NCBI RefSeq assembly: GCF_007751035.1
Contig: NZ_CP036433.1
Coordinates: 2,709,001 to 2,773,000 of the forward strand
Direction: 5' to 3'
Origin: Lignipirellula cremea
Lineage (GTDB): Bacteria > Planctomycetota > Planctomycetia > Pirellulales > Pirellulaceae
Length of the DNA stretch: 64,000 nt
Part shown: positions 17,136 through 25,024 of the stretch, piece after piece
Numbering within the stretch: position 1 is the first letter of the stretch
How the letters are laid out: each line of letters starts with the position of its first letter
Made by a program: the position numbers and the translations under genes
The notes under the pieces: generated by a model
Told to the model about the DNA's origin: nothing
The model's input: the letters and a program-made list of their open reading frames with translations, nothing else
The model's database searches: none

Positions 17136-18185
17136 TTACCGCTGATAGATCGGCAGGTAGGCCTTGTCGAGCTGCAGCATGATCAGGTTGCAGGCGGTAA
17201 CGTAGATCGGTCCGATGTTGCCGGTCCAGCCGCCGTCGCCTGTTTGCTCGCTGACGATCTTGTCGTACAGCTTGTCGCGGAACGGGCCCCATTCTTCCTG
17301 CCCCTGGCGGTACATCACCTGGGCGTAATACAGGTACGTATAGTGCCAGTGGCCGAAGGAGTTGGCGCCGCCGTCGATCTTGCCAAGCTGCTTCTTGGCG
17401 TAATCGAGCATCTCGGGCACGTGTTCGCCGTCGTAGTCGCCGGCGTTGTACAGGGTGGCCAGGGCGGCGGCCGTGATGGCCGGCCGGGAGCTGCCGCGGT
17501 TCTTGGAACTGTACGAGATGCCGCCGTCTTTGTTCTTGCACAGATAGATATAGCGTTTGGCTTTTTCGATTGCTTCCAGCGGCACCGGAATGCCGGCGTT
17601 GCGGCAACCTCGGAGCCCTTGCACCTGGGTGATGGTCGTGGAGCCTTCGTCGAAGTCGTTGCCGTCTTTCGCGCTGACGTAGCCCCAGCCGCCCGATTCG
17701 GTCTGGGCCCGACAGGAGAACTCGACCGAGCGAGTGAGCACTTCGATCAGCTCTTCGCGGCGTTCGGCGTCTTCTTCTTCGCCCAGCACCTGGGACAGGA
17801 AGAGCATGGAGAAACCGTGTCCATAGGTGTAGCGGTTATCGCGCACCGGATCGCCGATCAGGCCGTTGGTGCGGCATTTGGTGATCAGATAGTCAACCGC
17901 GCGGCGGATGTTCTTGGCGTAAGGTCCCTGCGTGGTCGTGGAGCCGGAACAGATCAGGGCGGTCGCTGCCAGGGCCGTCATGGCGGTGGGGTAATTGGCC
18001 GCGGTCCAGTTGCCGAAATTCTTCTGTTGATCGTTCGCTACCCACTTCAATCCCTTTTCGATCGAAGCTTCCCATTTGGGATTGCGCTTGGCGGCGGCGG
18101 CGGGCTCCGAAAGCGCCGGAACGGCGGCCACGCCAGTTAGCGCGGCCATAGTTTTCAGGGCGACGCGCCGGGAAACGGAATGCAT
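17136..18185 (-). CDS. Exported prenyltransferase/squalene-oxidase-repeat (alpha/alpha toroid) protein
   Basis: A 349-residue protein with a twin-arginine-like leader (SRRVALKTMAALTGVAAV). The body has the alpha/alpha-barrel repeats of terpene cyclases and prenyltransferase beta subunits: GLKWVANDQQKNFGNW, AQTESGGWGYVS, CKNKDGGISYSS and QTGDGGWTG. The DxDD catalytic motif of class II cyclases is not visible, so a cyclase function is unlikely. Many planctomycetes have such exported single-barrel proteins of unknown role. The gene converges on the propeller gene, with 34 bases between stops. No clear ribosome site is seen. Confidence 0.7.
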   Translation of the reverse strand: MHSVSRRVALKTMAALTGVAAVPALSEPAAAAKRNPKWEASIEKGLKWVANDQQKNFGNWTAANYPTAMTALAATALICSGSTTTQGPYAKNIRRAVDYLITKCRTNGLIGDPVRDNRYTYGHGFSMLFLSQVLGEEEDAERREELIEVLTRSVEFSCRAQTESGGWGYVSAKDGNDFDEGSTTITQVQGLRGCRNAGIPVPLEAIEKAKRYIYLCKNKDGGISYSSKNRGSSRPAITAAALATLYNAGDYDGEHVPEMLDYAKKQLGKIDGGANSFGHWHYTYLYYAQVMYRQGQEEWGPFRDKLYDKIVSEQTGDGGWTGNIGPIYVTACNLIMLQLDKAYLPIYQR

Positions 18186-18548
18186 AGCGAAACTCCGTTA
18201 GCTACAAAACGGAAAAATAAACGGACCGTTGCGGTCTTTCCTCCCCCACGCTACCACACCTGGGCCATTTGCGCAAGCTGAATTGTGGAAAAAGGTTAGA
18301 GCAAGAACACGGAACCAGGGGGTGAGAGACTCTAACCTTGGGTTGCGCAACCAGGCCGAATTGTTCATTCACCCCCGGCCGGGCTCAACAAGGCGCCCAA
18401 GCCCCTGCCCCCCTGTACGTACGGGTCCAGGCCGATTGAGGGAAAGCCGTGCGTTAGATTCCGATTGTGGCCGCGGGGCGATTGCAGTATACGTTGGGCG
18501 CCACTGGGCTGGATTCGGAATACTGCTTTTGCAAGGGAATGGAATCTC
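18186..18548. other. Intergenic region with two symmetric elements
   Basis: This 363-base divergent spacer holds a 10-bp inverted repeat (AAGGTTAGAG at 18292-18301 with CTCTAACCTT at 18330-18339) and, just after it, the perfect 12-bp palindrome GGTTGCGCAACC at 18341-18352. They lie between the toroid gene and the cysteine-rich protein gene and may be operators for either. I see no confident -35/-10 pair. Confidence 0.6.
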
Positions 18549-20003
18549 ATGCTTCGACGATCAATTTCGCTGGCCGTGCTCGCTTTGGCGGCTTTTGCCG
18601 CGGCGGGGAATGCCTCTGAACCGACTCCTGCTTCCGCTGCCGCTGGGGGGGAACACACGGTCGTAGTCTCTCTCCGCTGGGCCAGCCAGCCGGAATCTAA
18701 CGGATTCAGTCTCAACGTCCTGCCGGGTCTGGCGATTGGAGTCCATTTCCAGCAGGAAGCGACCCCAACCGAGGCGTCGCCCGCAACCGTGGTCCCGGTG
18801 GCCTGGGAACAGATTGTTCCGGCGCCGGAGCCGGCTTCGAAGTTGGCGATCTTCACCGAAAAAAGCGACGACAAGGACTGCACTTTCTCGGTGCTGTTCC
18901 CTAACTGCTGCGGCAACCTGTCGGCTTCGCCTGCCTGCCAGACCTGCCAGGCAGGCAACGGTCCGCCGACCGCCTGCCAGCAGGAATGTGCGAAAACGCA
19001 TGGCCCAGGCGTCCTGGCGGCCAACGCTCTGGTGGGCGAACCGCAACTGGCCGAGGCTGGCGTCGCCAAACTCAAAATCGGGGAGGGTTCGTTATGCGAG
19101 CTGCCGGCCGGTTTCACCGCCCAGCCGTTTCAGTTCCGGATGATCGCCGTGGGCGGCCCCGGGGGGGAATGCAGCGCCTCGTGTAATGCGGCTGGTTGCT
19201 CGACGGGTTGCGCGACCGGAACCTGCAAACCGTCCAGCGGCTCCGTTTGCCAGGCGGCCAGCAGCCAGTGCGCTTCTGGCGATTGTGCTTGCCAGGTTTC
19301 CAAGCCGAATGTCGCCTGTGGCGTGGCGCATGCGATTTGCCAGAAAGGCGAGTGCCAGAGCAGCCAGTGCGAATCGAGCCCGACCATCACGCTTGACTGG
19401 TCGGTCGTCGAATCGGCGGCCTCCATCGGCCCGGTATGTCAGAGCTGCAACTCTACGGGAAGCTGCGGCCTGGCCGGTCACGTCAGCAGTGCGACCACCT
19501 GCACCCTGGCGAAAACCGCCTGCTCCTGCGGCGACAAGTGTGCCTGCGGCGAGAGTTGCAAATGCGGCGACAGTTGCAAATGCGGCGACAAATGTGCTTG
19601 CGGGGACAAATGTGCTTGCGGGGACAAATGTGCTTGCGGGGACAAATGTGCTTGCGGGGACAAATGTGCTTGCGGCTCCGGTACGTCGGATCGGCTGACG
19701 GCCCTGCAGCAGGAGAATGCGGAACTGGTGCAGCAGATCCAGCTGGCCCGACAGAAAGAACAGCACTTCGCCGAAATCCTGGAGCTGCGGGTGGAGAACG
19801 CCCGGCTGGCGGCCCAGCAAGAAACGCTGCATGCTCGGATGGAACTCTTTGGCGAAGTGTTCGAGATCGCCCAGGATAAAGCCCGGCTGGAAGCGAAACT
19901 GGAATCGCTCCACGAACGAGAAACCCTGCGTGAGAAACTGGTCGAACTGCAGTCGCAGGTTCACGAACTGACGGCCCGCACCCAGGCTGAGACACGACGC
20001 TAA
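18549..20003 (+). CDS. Exported cysteine-rich protein with metallothionein-like CxCGDK repeats and a coiled coil
   Basis: I do not recognise a described family. The 484-residue protein has a signal peptide (SISLAVLALAAFAAAGNAS) and a proline/alanine-rich N-domain. A long cysteine-rich zone follows with many CxxC and CxC pairs (residues about 110-320). At 325-375 there are more than eight consecutive 6-residue units of the form C-x-C-G-(D/E)-(K/S). The C-terminal 100 residues form a heptad-rich coiled coil (TALQQENAELVQQIQLARQ onward). Dense CxC spacing suggests metal binding like metallothionein, but in an exported, oligomerising protein. The start has AAGGGA 9 bases upstream; the longer upstream frame is not used. 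The perfect hairpin at 20033-20064 may end the transcript. Confidence 0.75.
   Translation: MLRRSISLAVLALAAFAAAGNASEPTPASAAAGGEHTVVVSLRWASQPESNGFSLNVLPGLAIGVHFQQEATPTEASPATVVPVAWEQIVPAPEPASKLAIFTEKSDDKDCTFSVLFPNCCGNLSASPACQTCQAGNGPPTACQQECAKTHGPGVLAANALVGEPQLAEAGVAKLKIGEGSLCELPAGFTAQPFQFRMIAVGGPGGECSASCNAAGCSTGCATGTCKPSSGSVCQAASSQCASGDCACQVSKPNVACGVAHAICQKGECQSSQCESSPTITLDWSVVESAASIGPVCQSCNSTGSCGLAGHVSSATTCTLAKTACSCGDKCACGESCKCGDSCKCGDKCACGDKCACGDKCACGDKCACGDKCACGSGTSDRLTALQQENAELVQQIQLARQKEQHFAEILELRVENARLAAQQETLHARMELFGEVFEIAQDKARLEAKLESLHERETLREKLVELQSQVHELTARTQAETRR
19521..19676 (+). repeat. 18-bp tandem repeat encoding CxCGDK
   Basis: Four identical 18-base units TGTGCTTGCGGGGACAAA occupy 19593-19664, followed by a partial unit. 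Four diverged units precede them from 19521. Each unit encodes six residues (CACGDK). The exact identity of the last copies points to recent expansion by slippage or unequal crossing-over. Confidence 0.95.
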
Positions 20004-20359
20004 CCGCGTTTGGTCATTCACTTGCTTTCGCTAACGGCGAGTTTTCCGCGGAAAACTCGCCGTTGCTCGTTTCTGGCCGGCCAGCGCCCTGGCTGGCTGC
20101 TGTTGTCCGGAACGATGTCCTTGATGACGGGATTTTGCCAGCCCCCGGGGTTACGCTTTTAGCGGCCGCGCCTACACTGGTGCGCACGCGTGGCCCCATC
20201 CACCTGATTGCGACCTGAGTCGCGTCCTGGTGGCGGTAGTCAAGCCGATCAGAACAGGCGTCCCTGCATTGGGGGTGCGGCCGGCTCGGCCTTTTGACGA
20301 CTTCGGCGTGGAGCTCTACATTAGGGAGCAGTTGAGTTATTCTGCGCAAGGATCCGACA
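20004..20359. other. Intergenic region upstream of the STAS gene
   Basis: This 356-base spacer begins with the perfect 32-bp palindrome at 20033-20064, then a GC-rich inverted segment (GGCCAGCGCCCTGGCTGGC). The remainder shows no gene-like frame. A promoter for the STAS gene should lie in its second half, but I cannot identify one with confidence. Confidence 0.55.
20033..20064. repeat. 32-bp perfect palindrome / hairpin
   Basis: The arm AACGGCGAGTTTTCCG is followed immediately by its exact reverse complement, giving a 32-base palindrome with no spacer, 30 bases after the stop of the cysteine-rich gene. It could act as a terminator stem, although no T-run follows on the + strand, or as a binding or recombination site. 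Confidence 0.9.
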
Positions 20360-20719
20360 ATGGCCGACTATCAGTATCTCGACCTGCGGAAGCAGGAAGG
20401 CGTTCTTGTGGCGACGCTGCGCGATGTGAACGGCCTGGACAGCCTGCAGCTGGGCCAGCTTACCGAAGAGCTGGTGCGTCTGGTCGAAGAAGAACGGCCG
20501 CCGCGGCTGGTCGTCGGGTTTCAGGAAGTGTCACTGTGTACGACGACCGTCGTTAACGGACTGCTTTCGATGCTTCGCCGTATTAAAGCCCAGGGCGGAC
20601 AAATGCGTCTGTGCGGCATGTCGGACAACGTGCGTGCGTCCTTCCAGATCCTCAATCTCGACGGCAGTATCTTTGATATTGATGAGTCGGAACTGCAGGC
20701 CCTGGCGAACTTTACCTAG
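20360..20719 (+). CDS. STAS-domain protein (anti-sigma factor antagonist-like)
   Basis: A 119-residue single STAS domain: DVNGLDSLQLGQLTEEL, RLVVGFQEVS, GLLSMLRRIKAQGGQMRLCG and the final SFQILNLDGSIFDI. Such proteins usually bind an anti-sigma factor kinase and are switched by Ser/Thr phosphorylation. The usual DSSG site is replaced by CTTT (Cys60-Thr63), so a threonine may be the phosphoacceptor, or the switch may be lost. AAGGAT lies 6 bases before the ATG. No anti-sigma kinase or PP2C phosphatase lies next to it. Confidence 0.85.
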   Translation: MADYQYLDLRKQEGVLVATLRDVNGLDSLQLGQLTEELVRLVEEERPPRLVVGFQEVSLCTTTVVNGLLSMLRRIKAQGGQMRLCGMSDNVRASFQILNLDGSIFDIDESELQALANFT

Positions 20720-20750
20720 TGCTTTGACCCCGCCTGATTTTTGGATCGTG

Positions 20751-20806
20751 GACTTGGCCACAAGTCCCTTTGCCTCCGTGATACCCGACGGACTTGTGGC
20801 CAGGTC
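20751..20806. repeat. Inverted repeat TGGCCACAAGTCC (copy 2 of 2)
   Basis: The arms 20751-20767 and 20790-20806 form a 17-bp stem with one mismatch and a 22-base loop. The inner 13 bases (TGGCCACAAGTCC with GGACTTGTGGCCA) pair perfectly. The element lies between the STAS and epimerase genes and may serve as a terminator or repeat-family hairpin. It matches the copy at 11820-11908. Confidence 0.85.
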
Positions 20807-20862
20807 CCCAGCGTCACCCCCTGATTCTTCGGTGTGACGGACCACCAGGTGTTTGGAAATCT

Positions 20863-21849
20863 ATGCAAAAGGTGCTCGTAACCGGCGTTACCGGTTTACT
20901 GGGGAATAACCTCGTTCGTAAACTGCTGGCAGCCGGACGCCAGGTCCGCGTGCTGGTGCGAGCCGATAGCGATCCTCGACCCCTGGCCGGACTCGACGTA
21001 GAACCGGTCGAAGGCGACCTCCGCCAGCCCGACCAGTTGGCGGCAGCCTGCGACGGCGTGGAGGGCGTGATCCATGCCGGCGGTTATGTGGCGATCGGCT
21101 GGACCGACAAGGAACTGTCACAGGCCATCAATGCCGACGGCGCCCGGCACCTGGCGGAAGCCGCCAGGCAGGCAGGCGCTGCGATGGTGCACGTATCGAC
21201 CGTGAATACTCTCGGCCTGGGCAGTCCCGATGCGCCGGCCAACGAAGACAGTCCCTTCACCGCGGCCAATACGCCCAGCAGCTACGCCCTGAGCAAACGC
21301 GAAGCAGAGCGGGCCGTGCTGGTTGAAGTCGAACGCGGACTGCGGGGCATGATCGTCCACCCGGGATACATGCTGGGCCCCTGGGACTGGAAACCGTCTT
21401 CGGGCCGCATGTTGCTGGAAGTGGCCCGGCGGTTCACCCCCATTTCTCCCCGCGGCGGTTGCAGCCTGTGCGACGTCCGCGACGTCGCGGACGGAGCGAT
21501 CGCGGCGCTGGATCGCGGCCGCGCCGGCCGACGCTATATCCTGGCCGGTCACAACATGCTGTATCATGATCTGTGGCGCTTGTTCGCTGCCGTGTCCCAT
21601 GGTAAACCGCCCTGGCTCAGGGCGGCCGGAACCTTCCTCCCCATGGCGGCCGGACGCCTTGGCGATCTGCAGACCCGTTTCACCGGGTCTGAACCCGAGG
21701 TCAATTCGGCCACCACCCGCATGTCGAGTCAGTACCATTTCTATTCCAGCCAGCGGGCGATCGACGAACTCGGTTATCGGATACGTCCGGCCGAGGAGTC
21801 CGTCGCCGACGCCTGGGCCTGGTTCGTCGAACACGGATACATCAGGTGA
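20863..21849 (+). CDS. NAD-dependent epimerase/dehydratase, HpnA-like
   Basis: A 328-residue extended short-chain dehydrogenase. The nucleotide loop is VTGVTGLLGNNLV (GxxGxxG, residues about 6-18), the active site is YALSKREAE (YxxxK), and the upstream serine region is VHVSTVNTLG. The RVLVRADSDPRPLAGLDVE segment resembles dihydroflavonol-reductase-like enzymes and the hopanoid-associated sugar epimerase HpnA. A link to hopanoids is tempting because a squalene-cyclase-family gene is in the window, but it is 23 kb away and the assignment is tentative. The start at 20863 places the Rossmann strand at the N-terminus; no strong ribosome site is visible. Confidence 0.8.
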   Translation: MQKVLVTGVTGLLGNNLVRKLLAAGRQVRVLVRADSDPRPLAGLDVEPVEGDLRQPDQLAAACDGVEGVIHAGGYVAIGWTDKELSQAINADGARHLAEAARQAGAAMVHVSTVNTLGLGSPDAPANEDSPFTAANTPSSYALSKREAERAVLVEVERGLRGMIVHPGYMLGPWDWKPSSGRMLLEVARRFTPISPRGGCSLCDVRDVADGAIAALDRGRAGRRYILAGHNMLYHDLWRLFAAVSHGKPPWLRAAGTFLPMAAGRLGDLQTRFTGSEPEVNSATTRMSSQYHFYSSQRAIDELGYRIRPAEESVADAWAWFVEHGYIR

Positions 21850-21908
21850 CTTCCCGAACCGGCCCTCCTGCTGACAACCTTTTTCAACGACGACCGGAGC
21901 GCGTTTTC

Positions 21909-22790
21909 ATGGCCGAGTCTCCCTCCTCGCCCGCTACCCCCCTGGGCGCCCACATGTCGATCGCCGGCGGTTATTACCGAGCGGTCGACGCCGCCGCGGA
22001 CCTGGCAATGGACTGCGTCCAGGTGTTTACCAAACAGAACGCCCGCTGGGCTGCGAAAGCGATCACGTCCGAGCAGGCCGACAAGTTTCGCCAGTCGCTG
22101 GCCGAGCATCAGATCCGTCATTCGCTGTCGCACGCTTCTTATCTGATCAACCTCGGCAGTCCCGACGAAGAACTGCGGATCAAATCCCGCGACGCCCTGG
22201 TGGTCGAGCTGCAGCGGGCCAGCCAGCTGGGCATCCCGTACGTGGTGTTTCATCCGGGCTCGTATACCACGGCCAGCGAAGCCGAAGGCGTCGCCCACAT
22301 TATCCAGGCGCTGGACGAAATCGAAGCCCAGACTGGGGAACTCGACAGCCAGCTGCTGCTGGAAAACACGGCCGGCCAGGGCAGCAACCTGGGCTGGTCG
22401 TTCGAGCAGCTGGCCGACATTCTCCAGGGAGTGCGCAGTCGTGAACGGCTGGGCGTGTGCATCGACACGTGCCATCTGTTCGCCGCCGGCCATGCGTTGG
22501 AAACGGCCCAGGAATACGCCGACACCATGGAACGGCTGGACCAGGCCATTGGGCTGGCGACCGTGAAAGCGTTTCACCTCAACGACAGCAAAACCGACTT
22601 CGGTTCCCGCAAAGACCGGCACGAGCACATCGGCCAGGGAAAGATGGGCCTCGAGCCGTTCCGCCACCTGCTCAACGACCCACGTTTTGTATCGCTTCCC
22701 AAATATCTGGAAACGGAAAAAGGTACGAACGACGAAGGCGAAGACTTCGACGCCATGAATCTGCGCACGCTCCGCAGCCTGATCCGCTAA
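21909..22790 (+). CDS. nfo: Endonuclease IV (AP endonuclease)
   Basis: A 293-residue AP-endonuclease-2 TIM barrel with the family's zinc-ligand motifs in order: GAHMSIAGG, SHASYLINL, VFHPGSY, LLLENTAGQG, GVCIDTCHLFAAG, FHLNDSKTDFGSRKDRHEHIGQG and PKYLETEKG. It would cut 5' to abasic sites in base-excision repair. ATG 21909 starts directly before the barrel; the open frame further upstream overlaps the previous gene's stop and is not needed. It follows the epimerase by 59 bases on the same strand, so readthrough is possible. Confidence 0.95.
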   Translation: MAESPSSPATPLGAHMSIAGGYYRAVDAAADLAMDCVQVFTKQNARWAAKAITSEQADKFRQSLAEHQIRHSLSHASYLINLGSPDEELRIKSRDALVVELQRASQLGIPYVVFHPGSYTTASEAEGVAHIIQALDEIEAQTGELDSQLLLENTAGQGSNLGWSFEQLADILQGVRSRERLGVCIDTCHLFAAGHALETAQEYADTMERLDQAIGLATVKAFHLNDSKTDFGSRKDRHEHIGQGKMGLEPFRHLLNDPRFVSLPKYLETEKGTNDEGEDFDAMNLRTLRSLIR

Positions 22791-22799
22791 ACCGCCGGA

Positions 22800-24044
22800 T
22801 TACACCACAAAGCGGCCGGGATTCAGCAGGTTGCGCGGGTCGAATTGCTGCTTGACGGTGCGCATCAGGTCGAACGATCCTTCGCCGCCGCCCCAGCACG
22901 CCTGGGCCGTCATTTCGGAGCCGGACGGATTCTTGAGAATGACCACGCTCCCGTGGTGCGCTCGGGCTTGCGGCAGCAAACGGCGAATGAGCGTCCGCGA
23001 CAGGCCTTCAGCGGGGAACTCGTCGTAACGGGCCAGAATCACCCCGTTGCCCGCGTGCGCCTGGAGCGAACAACCGGGCGCCAGCATTTCCATTTGTTGC
23101 ATCAGCGGGCCAGTGCCGCTGGGGGCGGAGGTCGCTTTGAGCGTCAGGGCCGAGTCGCCTTCGGAGAAGTCCGTCAGGGCGGACCACATGGCGGCCGCTT
23201 CCTGCTGCTCCCAGACGCGGGTCGCCTCGACCTGCTGCTGCTTCCACTCTTGCCGTAGTGTTTTGAGACTCCAGTCGACTTCGGCGTCGCTGCCGGAAAA
23301 CCCCACGACCAGATACCGCGGGTGCGGCGCCGCGCCGATCTCCGCCAGGCCCGGCAGTTCGCTCCAGGCCGGACCGGACAACAGCTCAATCGCCGCCGGC
23401 GTGGTTTTGGAATGCACCAGGCTTGCCAGCAGGCCTTCGGCCTGGTTGTAGTCGGCGACCGCACACGCCAAAAGGGCCGACCGTTGCGGGATCGGGCGAA
23501 GCTTGAAGGTCAGCTCGGTGATCACGCCGAGCGTCCCCAGCGAGCCGGTCAGCAGCTTGCAGAAATCGTAACCGGCCACATTCTTCACCACCCGTCCGCC
23601 GCCGCGAAACGATTCGCCGCGGCCGTCGACCGCCGACACGCCGATGACAAAGTCGCGCACGCTGCCGGTGCTATACCGCCGCGGTCCGCACCAGGCCGTC
23701 GCCGTGATGCCGCCCAGCGTCGCCTTGTCGCCGTGGGGAGCTTCGATCGGCAGGCATTGCCCTTCCTGCGCCAGCACCTGGTTCAACTGCGACAGTGTTA
23801 CGCCGGCCTCGACCGTCGCGGTCAGGTCGCGGGCCGGGTAGTCGACGATGCGGTTCAGTCCCTGCAGCGACAGGCCGACGCCCGGCTGGCGGGCCGGCAA
23901 GCCATAGTCCAGGCTGACGCCGCCGCCGACCGGGTACAGGGGCGTTTGTTCCGCGTACGCCTGACGCACGATATCCTGGACAGACTCGTTGGAATCGGGG
24001 TGTTCCCAGTGTGTCAGCGGCAGCAGGGTGTCAGGTTCAGGCAC
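22800..24044 (-). CDS. FAD-binding oxidoreductase, glycolate oxidase GlcE-like
   Basis: The protein is a FAD_binding_4 (PP-loop) flavoprotein: PVGGGVSLDYGLP, ATVEAGVTLSQLNQVLAQEG, PHGDKATLGGITAT, GGRVVKNVAGYDFCKL and GSLGTLGVITELTFKLRP. A short cap and the C-terminal FDPRNLLNPGRF follow. Length and pattern resemble the GlcE subunit of glycolate oxidase; GlcD and GlcF are not next to it. The only upstream ATG (24254) would give a 70-residue extension encoded by a dispersed intergenic repeat, so I place the start at the GTG at 24044 (VPEPDTLLPLTHW). This gives 414 residues, without a clear ribosome site. The start is the main uncertainty. Confidence 0.8.
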   Translation of the reverse strand: MPEPDTLLPLTHWEHPDSNESVQDIVRQAYAEQTPLYPVGGGVSLDYGLPARQPGVGLSLQGLNRIVDYPARDLTATVEAGVTLSQLNQVLAQEGQCLPIEAPHGDKATLGGITATAWCGPRRYSTGSVRDFVIGVSAVDGRGESFRGGGRVVKNVAGYDFCKLLTGSLGTLGVITELTFKLRPIPQRSALLACAVADYNQAEGLLASLVHSKTTPAAIELLSGPAWSELPGLAEIGAAPHPRYLVVGFSGSDAEVDWSLKTLRQEWKQQQVEATRVWEQQEAAAMWSALTDFSEGDSALTLKATSAPSGTGPLMQQMEMLAPGCSLQAHAGNGVILARYDEFPAEGLSRTLIRRLLPQARAHHGSVVILKNPSGSEMTAQACWGGGEGSFDLMRTVKQQFDPRNLLNPGRFVV

Positions 24045-24144
24045 AACAATTTCGCCAGGGCTAAAGGATGGCAACGACAGGCAGATACAATCGCGGGACA
24101 GTCGTCTTTCACTCGGGACGTAAAAAGATTTACTGATCGATAGG

Positions 24145-24239
24145 GATTCGTCCTTTCGAAGAAGGACAGACGCTGGACAGTCGCCTTTCACTCCGTGAAA
24201 CAACGCGTTCTTTTGCGGAGCAAAAGTTGACTTACTGAG
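24145..24239 (+). repeat. Dispersed hairpin repeat, copy A
   Basis: This copy starts at GATTCGTCCTTTCG and ends near GACTTACTG. It carries two perfect small hairpins: TTTCAC-TCC-GTGAAA (24186-24200) and CTTTTGC-GGA-GCAAAAG (24210-24226), whose loops are complementary to each other. A shorter related block (GGACAGTCGTCTTTCACTCGG) lies just before it at about 24097-24117. The copy is the best preserved of four in this window. Confidence 0.85.
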
Positions 24240-24308
24240 CCTGCTTTCTCGCAAAACGATGAAACAATATCCGGTACAAAACGATTCGGGCGCCGCAGGG
24301 GCGCTCGC

Positions 24309-24956
24309 TTATTCCTGGACGAGCTCAAGCAGGCCCCACACGCTAGGGTCTTCTTCGTAGGGGAATTCGGAACCGATGCTCCAGGTCTGTCGGCCCAATT
24401 CCGCGTCGTTCACGGCGTAGAAGAATCCCCAGCGAGGGTGCTCTTCCGGGTCAAACCCCTGCAGGGCGGCGGCTCGAATGTGGGCGTACAGCGTATAGCC
24501 CCGCTTCGTGGATTGCCCGGTCGCCTGCAGGGTGTTGGCCGGCGGCGGCTTGGGGGCCGCCTTGGCGCGGTTGATCCGCAGGGCGGAGGCCAGGCCGGTC
24601 TTCTCTTTCCCTTCCGGCGGCAAGAATAACAGGCGATGGCAGAAGTGGCTGGCCCGATGCACGTTCAGCGTGGCGCGGGTATCGATCCACAGCTGCAGGC
24701 CGTCGCTCGCTTCAAAGAACGCGTCCCGTCGCAACGGCGCTTTCTTCTTGCCGTCGACCTGCAGCGAAAAAGTGACTCCGTTTTCGTTCCAGGCGCCGCG
24801 CAGATCGGCGAACGCCGTTTCGCCGGGCTCGCCGGGAAAAGTAGGCAGCCGGCACTCTTCGTCCCACGGCGTAGAGATCGGCCAGATCTCTTTACGGTAA
24901 GGCAACGGAGCCTCAAAACGGAACAGGAACGGCGGGGAGAGCAGTGAGTCAGACAT
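24309..24956 (-). CDS. CBM9/DOMON-like carbohydrate-binding-type protein
   Basis: The 215-residue protein reads as a single beta-sandwich of the family 9 carbohydrate-binding/DOMON-like type: PISTPWDEECRLPTF, FADLRGAWNENGVTFSLQV, the hallmark ASDGLQLWIDTRA, and RWGFFYAVNDAELGRQTWS near the end. No signal peptide is evident with the chosen start (MSDSLLSPPFLFRF), so a cytoplasmic location is possible and would be unusual for a carbohydrate-binding module. The frame extends upstream but lacks protein-like sequence. The tandem-domain hydrolase gene upstream ends 69 bases before this start, so they may be cotranscribed. Confidence 0.6.
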   Translation of the reverse strand: MSDSLLSPPFLFRFEAPLPYRKEIWPISTPWDEECRLPTFPGEPGETAFADLRGAWNENGVTFSLQVDGKKKAPLRRDAFFEASDGLQLWIDTRATLNVHRASHFCHRLLFLPPEGKEKTGLASALRINRAKAAPKPPPANTLQATGQSTKRGYTLYAHIRAAALQGFDPEEHPRWGFFYAVNDAELGRQTWSIGSEFPYEEDPSVWGLLELVQE

Positions 24957-25024
24957 GCCAGCCAGATCGCAAAGTGACGCGTGAATTAAAGAGGGAAAAA
25001 CCCGGATGGGCCGAGGGCAGCCGT

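Noticed and set aside
17136-18185. Calling the exported toroid protein a terpene cyclase
   Set aside because: It has squalene-oxidase-type repeats but no DxDD motif and only one barrel, so a cyclase function is not supported.
19521-19676. Short regularly spaced repeats that might suggest a CRISPR array
   Set aside because: The units are contiguous 18-base codon repeats without spacers and lie in frame in a protein gene.
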